The position numbers and the translations under genes were made by a program. From an uncultured Chloroflexota bacterium (GTDB lineage Bacteria; Chloroflexota; Dehalococcoidia; UBA3495), in the NCBI GenBank assembly GCA_913052545.1, contig CAJXEF010000048.1, positions 1 to 13,033 on the forward strand: a stretch of 13,033 nucleotides of DNA. Direction: 5' to 3'. The notes beneath the pieces are model-generated. The model saw only the letters and a list, made by a program, of their open reading frames with translations, made no database searches and had not been told where the DNA came from. Of this stretch, positions 1 to 8,022 are shown piece by piece (position 1 is the stretch's first letter; each line of letters begins with the position of its first letter).

Positions 1-782
<782 letters not shown>

Positions 783-893
783 TTATGTACCGAATGTCTA
801 TGGGTAATGTTAATGTTTAACAGAATATATTGATTTGGCGTTTGTATCATTTCAAGTTACAGATCGCATGAACTGGGAATTATCTTGGGTTTC

Positions 894-922
894 TTGACCT
901 CGAAATAGGGCTGAGATAGACT
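894..922 (+). promoter_or_regulatory. Sigma-70-like promoter for the acyl-CoA dehydrogenase operon
   Basis: TTGACC (894-899) and TAGACT (917-922) are separated by 17 bases, the ideal spacing. The -35 matches consensus at five of six positions and the -10 at four of six. Transcription would start near 929, leaving a leader of about 38 bases before the GTG start at 967. A 14-bp element also found upstream of the cupin gene lies immediately before the -35 box, at 879-892. Confidence 0.5.
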
Positions 923-966
923 ACTTTTCACTTCGTAAACCAGTTGTTAGTGAATAGGAGCTAATT

Positions 967-2133
967 GTGACTACAGCTACGCCAGAAGAAGCCCGCAGTC
1001 AAATAGTGAATCTTGTTCGGGATTTCGTTAAGAGGGATGTTGAGCCAGTTGCAGCACAATTAGATAAAGAAGATATAGTGCCTTTGGATCTGATTGAAAA
1101 AATGAAAGGGCTAGGACTTTTCGGTATCACCGTTCCTGAAGAATATGGTGGTATGGGTCTTGACTACACCACCTTTGCCATGATATTTGAAGAATTGAGT
1201 AAAGGTTTCATGAGTATCAGTGGAGCTATCGGTACTCACCACATAACTACGTACATGTTGACGCATTATGGAACTGTTGAGCAGAAGAAAAAGTTTTTAC
1301 CTGCGTTGTCGACTGGGAAGAAACGAGGGGGATTAGCTCTTACCGAACCTAGTGTAGGGAGTGATGTTGCGAACTTGGAATTGGCAGCTGACAAAGACGG
1401 AGAAGAATACGTTCTCAACGGAACAAAAATGTTTATTACCAATGGCCGATATGGAGATACGTTTTGTTTGTTGGCACGCACTGATCAATCTATGGAACCC
1501 AAGCATAGAGGCATCAGCGCTTTCATAGTTGAAAAAGGGGGGGATGGTTTTCGGGTAGGGCGAGATTTAGACAAAATGGGCTACCGAGGCCTAGATACCT
1601 GTGAACTGATATTTGAAGATTATCGAATTCCTGCAGAGAATTTGATAGGAGGTGAGGAAGGTAAAGGGTTCGGGCAGGTGATGAGTGGATTAGAAACAGG
1701 TCGAATAAACATTGCAGCTCGAGCGGTGGGCGTGGCACAAGCGGCATTAGAAGCATCCTTAAGGTATTCTCAGCAGAGGAATACCTTTGGGTCTCCAATC
1801 TCACAACATCAAGCTATCCAACTTAAATTGGCCGATATGGCTACGAAAATCCAAGCGGCTCGCTTGATGACATATGATGCCGCTGCGAAAAAAGATTCTG
1901 GAGAACGAGTTGACCTAGAATCTGGTATGGCTAAACTTTTTGCTAGTGAAATATGCCAAGAGGTAACAATGGAAGCCATGCGAATTCATGGCGGATATGG
2001 GTATATAAAAGAATTCCCTGTTGAAAGATACTACAGGGACGCTCCTTTAATGATAATTGGAGAAGGAACCAACGAAATACTAAGATTGGTAATTGCTCGG
2101 CAATTACTTCGCCGTCCTGAGTACCAACTTTAG
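967..2133 (+). CDS. Acyl-CoA dehydrogenase
   Basis: This is a FAD-dependent acyl-CoA dehydrogenase that introduces an alpha-beta double bond into an acyl-CoA and passes electrons to electron-transfer flavoprotein. At 388 residues it is full length. The start is GTG, six bases after AGGAG (956-960); there is no nearby ATG in frame. The N-terminal helical domain is followed by the flavin-binding strand domain, with LALTEPSVGSDVAN (residues 123-136) and MFITNG (155-160). The C-terminal helical domain has QRNTFGSPISQHQAIQ (270-285), HGGYGY (341-346) and IGEGTNEI (364-371). Glu366 of that last motif is in the position of the catalytic base. Short-chain or branched-chain substrates (butyryl, isovaleryl or glutaryl type) are plausible, but chain length cannot be read from the sequence. 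It leads two aminotransferase genes on the same strand, 67 bp apart, which hints at amino-acid-derived acyl-CoA substrates. Confidence 0.95.
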   Translation: MTTATPEEARSQIVNLVRDFVKRDVEPVAAQLDKEDIVPLDLIEKMKGLGLFGITVPEEYGGMGLDYTTFAMIFEELSKGFMSISGAIGTHHITTYMLTHYGTVEQKKKFLPALSTGKKRGGLALTEPSVGSDVANLELAADKDGEEYVLNGTKMFITNGRYGDTFCLLARTDQSMEPKHRGISAFIVEKGGDGFRVGRDLDKMGYRGLDTCELIFEDYRIPAENLIGGEEGKGFGQVMSGLETGRINIAARAVGVAQAALEASLRYSQQRNTFGSPISQHQAIQLKLADMATKIQAARLMTYDAAAKKDSGERVDLESGMAKLFASEICQEVTMEAMRIHGGYGYIKEFPVERYYRDAPLMIIGEGTNEILRLVIARQLLRRPEYQL

Positions 2134-2188
2134 CGTGACCTAGTCTCACCTAATTAGCGTATCTAAAATGTTAATGCCGGTAATATCT

Positions 2189-2194
2189 GGAGGT
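2189..2194 (+). promoter_or_regulatory. Ribosome binding site that sets the aminotransferase start
   Basis: A perfect GGAGGT lies six bases before ATG 2201. An in-frame upstream ATG at 2168 has no such site, so 2201 is preferred. Confidence 0.8.
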
Positions 2195-2200
2195 CGTTTG

Positions 2201-3376
2201 ATGTCACGAACACCAGCTGAAAGGATTACTAATGTCGAAGCACCAGCAACTCTAGTAGCAGGGGAACGTGCCCGGCAATTAGCGTCTCAGGGCCGGGATA
2301 TAATTGATCTTGGACAATCAAGCCCATACCATCCGACACCGTCACATATAGTCGAGGCTGGCGTACGAGCTCTCTATGATGGCTTGACTAACATCAGCTC
2401 TTCAAGAGGTTTGACTGATCTTAGAAAGGCCATATATGACAAATTAGTAAGACATAATCGATTAACAGTCGATCCTAACCAAGATATATTGATCACACCG
2501 GGAAGCAAAAAAGGCTTGTACGATGCTATCAATTCTTATATTGGTCCAGGTGACGAAGTACTACTAGTTGAACCTACATGGGTTAGTTACAGGCAGCAGG
2601 TAGAGTTAGCTCAGGGTATTCCAGTATCTGTCCCGCTGAGCGAAGAAGAAGAATATAGTATCACGTACCAACGTTTAAAGGATTTCATTACTCCAAAATC
2701 GAAAATGATAGTGATCAATAATCCAAACAACCCTACCGGTAGGGTCTATTCAATAAACGAGTTGGAAGATTTGGCATCGTTAGCTGAGGAGTATGATCTC
2801 TTAGTACTTTGTGATGAGACGTATGAATATTTTTTATATGACGATAAGCATCATATAACCTTTGCGACTCTACCAGGTATGTGGGAGCGTACTTTGACCA
2901 GTTATACCTTTACTAAGTCATATTCTATGTCCGGATGGCGGCTCGGATGCATAGTTGCTCAGGGGACACTTTTGGAGCCGTTGCTCAAGGTTCATGAACA
3001 TACCTCGAGTTTCGTGGCTCCCTTCATACAAATGGCAGGGGTCGAAGCTTTAACTGGTTCCCAGGCTCATCTAGAAGTTTGGCAAACTGATTGCGACATT
3101 CTCCGCCAAAAGGTTACTAGCATATTGAATGAAGCTGAAGGGATTTATTGTCCATTGCCTGAAGGAGCTACTTTCGTGTTTCCAAGATTCAGTGGACAAT
3201 ATTCTTCCGTTGAGCTTGCAACCTTATTGGTCGAACAAGAAGGTGTGGTAGTAACTCCTGGGGCCGGATTCGGGAATTGTGGAGAATCGCACTTCCGTAT
3301 AGCTTTGATGCGTTCCCCCGCCGATCAGGTGGAAAAAGCGGCGAAAAAAATATCTGATTTTATGGGGAGATTGTAA
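2201..3376 (+). CDS. Class I/II PLP-dependent aminotransferase
   Basis: This is a fold-type I aminotransferase of the AspC/subgroup I-gamma kind, which moves amino groups between an amino acid and a 2-oxo acid in the cytosol. From ATG 2201 it has 391 residues, a typical length; the longer in-frame start at 2168 lacks a ribosome site. Visible signatures, numbered from 2201, are NNPNNPTG (173-180), DETYEYF (205-211, with the PLP-pyridine Asp205 and Tyr208), and SYTFTKSYSMSGWRLG with Schiff-base Lys239 and phosphate-binding Arg246. SHFRIALMRS carries Arg366, which should hold the substrate alpha-carboxylate. The substrate is unknown; aspartate, alanine or aromatic specificity cannot be separated by eye. 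It follows the acyl-CoA dehydrogenase by 67 bp and precedes a class III enzyme by 54 bp, and is probably cotranscribed with both. Confidence 0.92.
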   Translation: MSRTPAERITNVEAPATLVAGERARQLASQGRDIIDLGQSSPYHPTPSHIVEAGVRALYDGLTNISSSRGLTDLRKAIYDKLVRHNRLTVDPNQDILITPGSKKGLYDAINSYIGPGDEVLLVEPTWVSYRQQVELAQGIPVSVPLSEEEEYSITYQRLKDFITPKSKMIVINNPNNPTGRVYSINELEDLASLAEEYDLLVLCDETYEYFLYDDKHHITFATLPGMWERTLTSYTFTKSYSMSGWRLGCIVAQGTLLEPLLKVHEHTSSFVAPFIQMAGVEALTGSQAHLEVWQTDCDILRQKVTSILNEAEGIYCPLPEGATFVFPRFSGQYSSVELATLLVEQEGVVVTPGAGFGNCGESHFRIALMRSPADQVEKAAKKISDFMGRL

Positions 3377-3430
3377 TACTGAATTAATCTAGATTAGGGT
3401 TTTTGGGATATTCGAAAGTGGGGAAATGCC

Positions 3431-4744
3431 ATGTCACCTGACTTGAGTGAAGCAGAACTCTTAGAGCTAGCCCGGAAATTTAGTTTCCGTAGCCGTATGG
3501 ATAGGAACGCAATATCGGGACCTATTTTGGTTTGGGGCAGAGGCTCCGTTGTAAAAGATGTTAATGGCAAAGAATACTTGGATTTCAACTCTGGACAGAT
3601 GTGTGCCGCTTTAGGTCACAACCATCCAAGGATAGTCGAGGCGTTGAAGGAGAGCGGCGAATCTTTAATACATAGTCATATGAGTATCCTCAACGACCGG
3701 GAAGTGATATTAGCTGCTCGGCTGGCAGGGATAGCGCCAGAGGGGCTTACAAGAAGTTTGTTTCTCACTTCTGGCAGCGATGCAAATGAGGCAGCGATTG
3801 CGATTTCTAAGAGGTATACAGGAGGATATGAGATAGCCAGTCCGGCGGTAAGCTTCCATGGTCAAAGCGAGGCTGCTAGGGCTGTTACTTTTACAGGCTG
3901 GCGACAAGGTTACGGTCCATATTCCCCCGGGAATTACCCTATGATAGCTCCTTATCGTTATCGCTGCAGTTTTTGCAAATCTAAGCCTGATTGCGACTAT
4001 TCATGTCTCAATACTAGCTTTGAGTTACTTGATGCTCAAGCCGACGGGCAGATGGCAGCAGTGATAACGGAACCGTTATTTAGTGCCGGTGGGGTCATCG
4101 ATCTTCCTCAGGGATGGCTTCAAGAACTAAAAAAATGCTGTAGAAATCGAGGTATGCTATTAATCCTAGATGAAGCTCAAACAGGGTTGGCTAAACTAGG
4201 TAGCATGTGGGCGTCTGATCAAGAAGATGTCATTCCCGACATATGTACCATTTCCAAACATTTTGGTGGTGGTGTTGCGGTCAGTGCCGTTATGACGACA
4301 GATGAGATAGAATCTCGGGTTTCCGAAACAGAGTTCGTAGTAGCTCATTCTCATTCTAATGACCCACTTACCAGTAATGCTGCGATAGCCAGTATTGACA
4401 TCATATTGGAACAGAACTTGGTAGAGGTATCCAAACAAATAGGAGAATATTGGCGAGGCCACTTGAATACCTTATACGATCGGTATGATTTAATTGGTGA
4501 CATAAGGGGTAGAGGCCTCCTGCAAGGTATCGAACTAGTGAAAGATCGAGTTACAAAAGAGCCGGCTTATGTAGAAGGACATGAAATTGGACGTAGGTGT
4601 CTAGAGAACGGCTTAATATTTAGTCTTAGAAGGGGTGGGTCGGTTATTAGATTTGTTCCCCCGTTCACTACTACACCAGTCCAAATGGATCTGGCGGCCG
4701 AGATCCTGGATAACGCTTTAAAAGAGGTCACCTTGCTGGGTTAA
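3431..4744 (+). CDS. Class III PLP-dependent aminotransferase, 2,2-dialkylglycine-decarboxylase-like
   Basis: This is a class III (ornithine/GABA-type) PLP enzyme of 437 residues. The start is ATG 3431, about seven bases after GTGGGGA; an ATG at 3426 is out of frame. The sequence follows dialkylglycine decarboxylase closely. GQMCAALGHNHP (55-66) keeps the glutamine (Gln56) that corresponds to DGD Gln52. LLILDEAQTGL carries Asp247, TISKHFGGG has the Schiff-base Lys276, and VIRFVPPFT carries Arg407 for the substrate carboxylate. Two positions differ by my recollection of DGD: the SWHG tryptophan is Phe142, and the second serine of LSSGG is Ala219. A CX2CX5CX3C cluster (Cys179, 182, 188, 192) sits in the mid-domain loop. 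It could therefore be a decarboxylating transaminase or an ordinary omega- or alpha-aminotransferase. It is the last gene of the probable operon with the acyl-CoA dehydrogenase. Confidence 0.88.
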   Translation: MSPDLSEAELLELARKFSFRSRMDRNAISGPILVWGRGSVVKDVNGKEYLDFNSGQMCAALGHNHPRIVEALKESGESLIHSHMSILNDREVILAARLAGIAPEGLTRSLFLTSGSDANEAAIAISKRYTGGYEIASPAVSFHGQSEAARAVTFTGWRQGYGPYSPGNYPMIAPYRYRCSFCKSKPDCDYSCLNTSFELLDAQADGQMAAVITEPLFSAGGVIDLPQGWLQELKKCCRNRGMLLILDEAQTGLAKLGSMWASDQEDVIPDICTISKHFGGGVAVSAVMTTDEIESRVSETEFVVAHSHSNDPLTSNAAIASIDIILEQNLVEVSKQIGEYWRGHLNTLYDRYDLIGDIRGRGLLQGIELVKDRVTKEPAYVEGHEIGRRCLENGLIFSLRRGGSVIRFVPPFTTTPVQMDLAAEILDNALKEVTLLG

Positions 4745-4758
4745 CCTGTACCAGTCTC

Positions 4759-5682
4759 TTAAGTGGAAAGGCCCAGTTCTTCTAATATCGCAGGAATCCC
4801 TTGTTTTTCCTGGTGGGTTAATGCTCTCAAAGGCTGGCTGACTGCATCATTGTCTAAAATGCCCATCAACTTCAAAGCGGATTTCATACCCGAAAAACTG
4901 GCAGCGTTTGCTCCACCACCTTGAGCTAGTTGTGAAATTTTACTGACTGCCATTAAAATTCTATCGCATTGTTTAGCGGTTTCTAAATCTCCTGATTCTC
5001 CCGCTTCCCACCCTGTGGAGGCGGCCTTTGGAACTAAGTTGGCTATTGCAGGTATAACGCCTTGGACACCGACTGATTTAGATGTAGTAACCCGGTACGC
5101 GGTGCCTAGGAATCTGAGCAATGGGATGTCACTTTGTTGACATAGGACATTGAGCTCAGCAAGTAGTTCTCCAGCTCCGGAACTGTCTTTCACTCCAACT
5201 ACAGCTCCCTCACTCGCTAATGTAGCGATCGTACTGGGAGCGACGGCTGTTTTAACCGTCTGCGGTATGTTGTATACCCAGAGTGGCAATCCTGATCTAT
5301 CACTAATATATCGGTAGTGATTTAGCAGTTCATCCTGAGCGTGAGAATAATAATAAGGTGGTGTAACCGCGATTCCATCCATTCCAATTTCTTGTACATC
5401 TAGAGCCATTTGTAAAGAGATCTGGGTGCTTGGTCCAGAAATATTACCGATGACCGTTACCCGTCCGGCAACTTCGTTCGTTACGGTCTCCATACTGATG
5501 AGTCTTTGGGCATCCGCAAGACAAGCAAATTCTCCCGTAGTTCCAGAAACCCATATACCGTGTACACCGTTATCTACTAAATAGTTAACTAGCCTTCTAA
5601 GAGAAGAGACATCTACTGTTTCATCTGAATTAAGAGGAGTCAATATAGGTACTATAACTCCTTCTATAGTTGGATTGGGCAT
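4759..5682 (-). CDS. Dihydrodipicolinate synthase/N-acetylneuraminate lyase superfamily protein
   Basis: This is a class I (Schiff-base) TIM-barrel aldolase or lyase acting on pyruvate-type keto acids. From ATG at 5682-5680 it has 307 residues. An in-frame TTG at 5721 would add 13, but the family N-terminus (IEGVIVPILTPLNSDETVD) fits the shorter form, and AAGGAG at 5700-5695 lies 12 bases before that ATG, which is rather long spacing. Motifs are SGTTGEF (46-52), YNIP with the proton-relay Tyr137, and GVKDSSG with the Schiff-base Lys165. True DapA has an arginine soon after YNxP that binds the aspartate-semialdehyde carboxylate; here the sequence is YNIPQTVK. That argues against lysine biosynthesis and for a catabolic keto-acid aldolase, dehydratase or lyase. 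It lies downstream of the amidohydrolase gene on the same strand and meets the class III aminotransferase tail to tail. Confidence 0.88.
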   Translation of the reverse strand: MPNPTIEGVIVPILTPLNSDETVDVSSLRRLVNYLVDNGVHGIWVSGTTGEFACLADAQRLISMETVTNEVAGRVTVIGNISGPSTQISLQMALDVQEIGMDGIAVTPPYYYSHAQDELLNHYRYISDRSGLPLWVYNIPQTVKTAVAPSTIATLASEGAVVGVKDSSGAGELLAELNVLCQQSDIPLLRFLGTAYRVTTSKSVGVQGVIPAIANLVPKAASTGWEAGESGDLETAKQCDRILMAVSKISQLAQGGGANAASFSGMKSALKLMGILDNDAVSQPLRALTHQEKQGIPAILEELGLST

Positions 5683-5694
5683 GATGTTAATAAT

Positions 5695-5700
5695 CTCCTT
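5695..5700 (-). promoter_or_regulatory. Ribosome binding site for the DHDPS-family gene
   Basis: On the minus strand this reads AAGGAG, 12 bases before ATG 5682. It lies inside the reading frame that would begin at TTG 5721, so it favours the shorter protein. Confidence 0.55.
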
Positions 5701-5733
5701 TTTATATGGACCATTGATCAATTTAGATCCAAA

Positions 5734-6762
5734 TTACAGCGCCGGGATCCGGTAAACCTGAGTTGCGGTGTCATGTAGCATGGCTGCTCGTTCAGTTGGA
5801 GTATATCCTTGTGACAATCGCTTAAATGCGTTGTACATTATGTTGTATGAATATGACACCTTATCTACAGGAAAATTACTTTCAAACATACAACGATTCG
5901 GCCCAAACTGATCTATGCAGTAATGTATAAATGGCGCCATTGCCTCAGCTAGTTCTTCTGATCCTATTGGGATTTCGCGTTCATGCCAATCAAACCCTGT
6001 TCGAGGCATGCCAACTCCTCCGAGTTTCACCATTACATTGGGGCACTGGGCTACTTGTGATATTCCGTTCTTCCAATTAGCTATGACTTCATCATCTTTG
6101 TTTGCATACGGACCGACCCTACACAAACCACCTATATGGTTTAGAATGATAGTTAGGTCTGGGATAGATTTGGCAAGATCAGCCAATTCTGGTAATTGTG
6201 GGGCGTACAACCAACCTTCGAGAGTTAGCCCCATTCTGGACAATATCTTAGCACCAGCACGGAAATCATTGGTAGATAGCTGTCCTTGCCAGTTGTGCGC
6301 GGCGGTATTCTCAAGTTCAGGGTGTGGATCCCACGTTACAGAGTGACGAATACCCCGGAATCTATTCGGACTAGCAGCTAGTAAAGCTTCTAAGACTGGT
6401 TTGACCTTATCACCGAGGTTTAAGTTAGCGTGACCCACTATTGCCGCTGCTGCTCTGCCGGATCCGTATAGACCGCTTCCGCTCGCAGCAGCGAGACCCT
6501 GTACAAATTCTACTTCTCCTACAGGTTTCATTTCTTCTGGACCATCAGATCGGTACATTGATCTCGCCTCTATAAACACTGTAGAAGCAACATTGTGGCC
6601 GCTATTTATATCTGCAGCCAGTTCGTGAAGTAAGTATCGTTGATATGGAATTCTCTGGGGTCTAAGGTCCCAAAAGTGGTGGTGAGGATCACAAATTGGT
6701 AAATCGGGTTCTAGTGTAGGTTCCTGGTTTAACGCAAGCCAATCATTGCCTCCAAAAGGCAT
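5734..6762 (-). CDS. Amidohydrolase family protein (COG3618, TIM-barrel metal-dependent hydrolase)
   Basis: This is a 342-residue cytosolic hydrolase of the amidohydrolase_2 family (PF04909/COG3618). Members hydrolyse lactones such as sugar lactones and 2-pyrone-4,6-dicarboxylate, or related carboxylic substrates. The start is ATG at 6762-6760 with GGAGGG (6774-6769) six bases upstream. The first strand carries the metal-site signature ICDPHHHFWDLR (HxH at His27/His29). FRGIRHSVTWDP (135-146) and LNHIGG (His209) follow. The C-terminal motif is RCMFESNFPVDK (290-301), where many amidohydrolases have SDWP; here Asn296 replaces that aspartate and Asp300 lies close by. The DHDPS-family gene begins 51 bases after the stop (or 12 if its TTG start is used), so the two are probably one transcript. 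Opening of a lactone followed by aldol cleavage would be a coherent pathway, but this is inference. Confidence 0.88.
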   Translation of the reverse strand: MPFGGNDWLALNQEPTLEPDLPICDPHHHFWDLRPQRIPYQRYLLHELAADINSGHNVASTVFIEARSMYRSDGPEEMKPVGEVEFVQGLAAASGSGLYGSGRAAAAIVGHANLNLGDKVKPVLEALLAASPNRFRGIRHSVTWDPHPELENTAAHNWQGQLSTNDFRAGAKILSRMGLTLEGWLYAPQLPELADLAKSIPDLTIILNHIGGLCRVGPYANKDDEVIANWKNGISQVAQCPNVMVKLGGVGMPRTGFDWHEREIPIGSEELAEAMAPFIHYCIDQFGPNRCMFESNFPVDKVSYSYNIMYNAFKRLSQGYTPTERAAMLHDTATQVYRIPAL

Positions 6763-6850
6763 AATGGACCCTCCAATTAATATTTTGGTCGCATAATATC
6801 ATATAGGGGGATAGCCTAGTTAATTTTGCGACAAGAGTTCCAACAGGACG

Positions 6851-6886
6851 GAATATAAAAAAGGCGCCCTGTTCTAGAGCACCTTT
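6851..6886 (-). terminator. Intrinsic terminator of the coiled-coil protein gene
   Basis: On the minus strand an 11-bp stem (AAAGGTGCTCT / AGGGCGCCTTT) closes a five-base loop. Two of the pairs are G-U wobbles, and a T-rich tail beginning TTTTATATT follows. On the plus strand the wobbles become C-A mismatches, so only the minus transcript folds well. It lies 28 bases after the stop of the 6914-7591 gene and before the amidohydrolase gene, separating the two transcripts. Confidence 0.8.
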
Positions 6887-6913
6887 CCTTATCATCTATT
6901 GGTTTGCAGGGGT

Positions 6914-7591
6914 TTAATTATTTTGGGGGACCTTTTCTTTTGGGATCAGATTTGATTCCTGTGGCTCAGCAGGTACGTTCCGGTCTTGTGAAATTGCATC
7001 AGTCGCAGCAGTCTTCTCTTGGTTTAAACGCTCGGATGAAATGACATGAGATAAGATAAAGTTAGCGACATCTCGTTTTAAAGACTCCTCTATGTCACAG
7101 TCCTGCAGGAACCCAAAGTCGGGATCTAGCTCATCGATCAATTGTTTAATGCGTGGTTGACCGTGTCTGGAAGCTATTAGATATTCTAGTCCTTGAGGGT
7201 CTCTACCCAGCTCGGTCTGCTCTTCTTCGCTGGTTTCTAGTTCTTCTTCGTAGTCCATGCGATCTACTATACCCATTAACCGCGTAGCCTCTTTACGGTG
7301 GGAGTCGACGTCTTTTAGTAACGCATATAAGGAAGATACGAGTTCGCAAACCATTTCTAATGTCAATGGAACGTCAGTTTGTCTTTCTTGTGCAGCTTGT
7401 ATCTCTTTACGCGCTTGGTCGAGAGCGGTTTTTTTATTTCCCTCTCGTTCTTGACGACGTTGAGTTCGCGCTAGCTCAAGTCTCAACTTAGGTGCTTCCG
7501 CAGCTAGGGATTCTAGGCGGTTGACTTCATATTCTGCCTCTTCTGCTTTACGTAATCGTTCTTCTAGATGAGAATCTACATCTTCTGCCAT
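6914..7591 (-). CDS. Hypothetical coiled-coil protein
   Basis: I do not recognise this 225-residue protein. The start is ATG at 7591-7589 with AAGGAG seven bases upstream on the minus strand. There is no signal peptide or membrane segment, so it should be cytosolic. Residues 5-70 are rich in Glu, Arg, Lys, Ala and Gln with heptad-like leucines (for example LESLAAEAPKLRLELARTQ) and look like a long coiled coil. Residues 75-110 (LTLEMVCELVSSLYALLKD) look like a second helical segment. A very acidic patch (YEEELETSEEEQTELG) follows, then a possible small helical domain at 130-185 (LEYLIASRHGQPRIKQLIDELDPDFGF), and a polar, probably disordered tail. It appears to be transcribed alone, with its own terminator, and diverges from the SMP-30 gene across a 431-bp gap. 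A scaffold or adaptor role would be a guess. Confidence 0.75.
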   Translation of the reverse strand: MAEDVDSHLEERLRKAEEAEYEVNRLESLAAEAPKLRLELARTQRRQEREGNKKTALDQARKEIQAAQERQTDVPLTLEMVCELVSSLYALLKDVDSHRKEATRLMGIVDRMDYEEELETSEEEQTELGRDPQGLEYLIASRHGQPRIKQLIDELDPDFGFLQDCDIEESLKRDVANFILSHVISSERLNQEKTAATDAISQDRNVPAEPQESNLIPKEKVPQNN

Positions 7592-7765
7592 GCTAATACT
7601 CCTTAATTAAAGGCTATCGCCAAAGGTTGTCAGATTATGCTAACTGGTCCACATTCTGTGCCGCAGTGTCTATACTTAATTACTTGGTAATATGATGCGT
7701 GGCTAATCGCACTTAATATCATTATGTAGCCAATCACAGAATATTCGAAAAGATAGAATTTTGTC

Positions 7766-7799
7766 GTTGAACTTTGACTAGTTGGCTCGATAGTTCAAC
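7766..7799. repeat. 8-bp perfect inverted repeat with 18-base spacer
   Basis: GTTGAACT (7766-7773) and AGTTCAAC (7792-7799) are exact reverse complements, about 175 bases from the coiled-coil gene and 225 from the SMP-30 gene. It could be a regulator site or an RNA stem. Pairing of this length within a 431-bp AT-rich stretch is not strongly beyond chance. Confidence 0.45.
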
Positions 7800-7978
7800 C
7801 TGTCCTAGTCTAATAAGAACTGTATTTATACATGTGTAATTTGGTTTAGGCTTAAAAGGATATTTAAACCTATCTCTGATTCATTGTTCAAGGGGACTAA
7901 GACCTATTTTTAGCGAATTTTAAAAAAGCTACCAATGGTAGTTACGGTGCTGAGCTGTTCCGGTTCAATATCAGGAGT

Positions 7979-7984
7979 TATAAT
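7979..7984 (+). promoter_or_regulatory. Candidate -10 box for the SMP-30 gene
   Basis: A perfect TATAAT lies 38 bases before ATG 8023, giving a leader of about 30 bases. The expected -35 position (around 7956-7961) reads TGTTCC, a poor match, so an activator may be needed if this is the promoter. Confidence 0.4.
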
Positions 7985-8016
7985 CTAGCTACAATATACT
8001 TAGAAAATTCGGGTTT

Positions 8017-8021
8017 AGGAG
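8017..8021 (+). promoter_or_regulatory. Ribosome binding site that questions the SMP-30 ATG start
   Basis: AGGAG ends one base before ATG 8023, too close for normal initiation there. It lies seven bases before the in-frame TTG at 8029, which is ideal spacing. Confidence 0.55.
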
Positions 8022-8022
8022 A

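Larger units (their letters stand above)
7592..8022. other. 431-bp AT-rich divergent intergenic region
   Basis: No convincing gene or tRNA is visible here. It separates the divergent coiled-coil and SMP-30 genes and should carry both promoters. It contains a perfect 8-bp inverted repeat (7766-7773/7792-7799), a TGGCTA/TAGCCA inverted repeat (7700-7705/7727-7732), a small CTACC-AAT-GGTAG hairpin (7929-7941) and a TATAAT box (7979-7984). For the minus-strand gene, CATAAT (7639-7634) with GGCACA 17 bases upstream is a weak promoter candidate. Confidence 0.6.

Noticed and set aside
4735..4776. CTGGG/CCCAG pairing between the two convergent stop codons as a bidirectional terminator
   Set aside because: The stem is short, the loop is about 30 bases, and no T-run follows on either strand.
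6008..6346. 112-codon open frame on the plus strand
   Set aside because: It is antisense to the amidohydrolase gene, has no ribosome site and no recognisable motif.
7950..7980. GGTTCAA resembling a tRNA T-loop
   Set aside because: The flanking bases do not form the T stem, and no acceptor or anticodon arm can be drawn.
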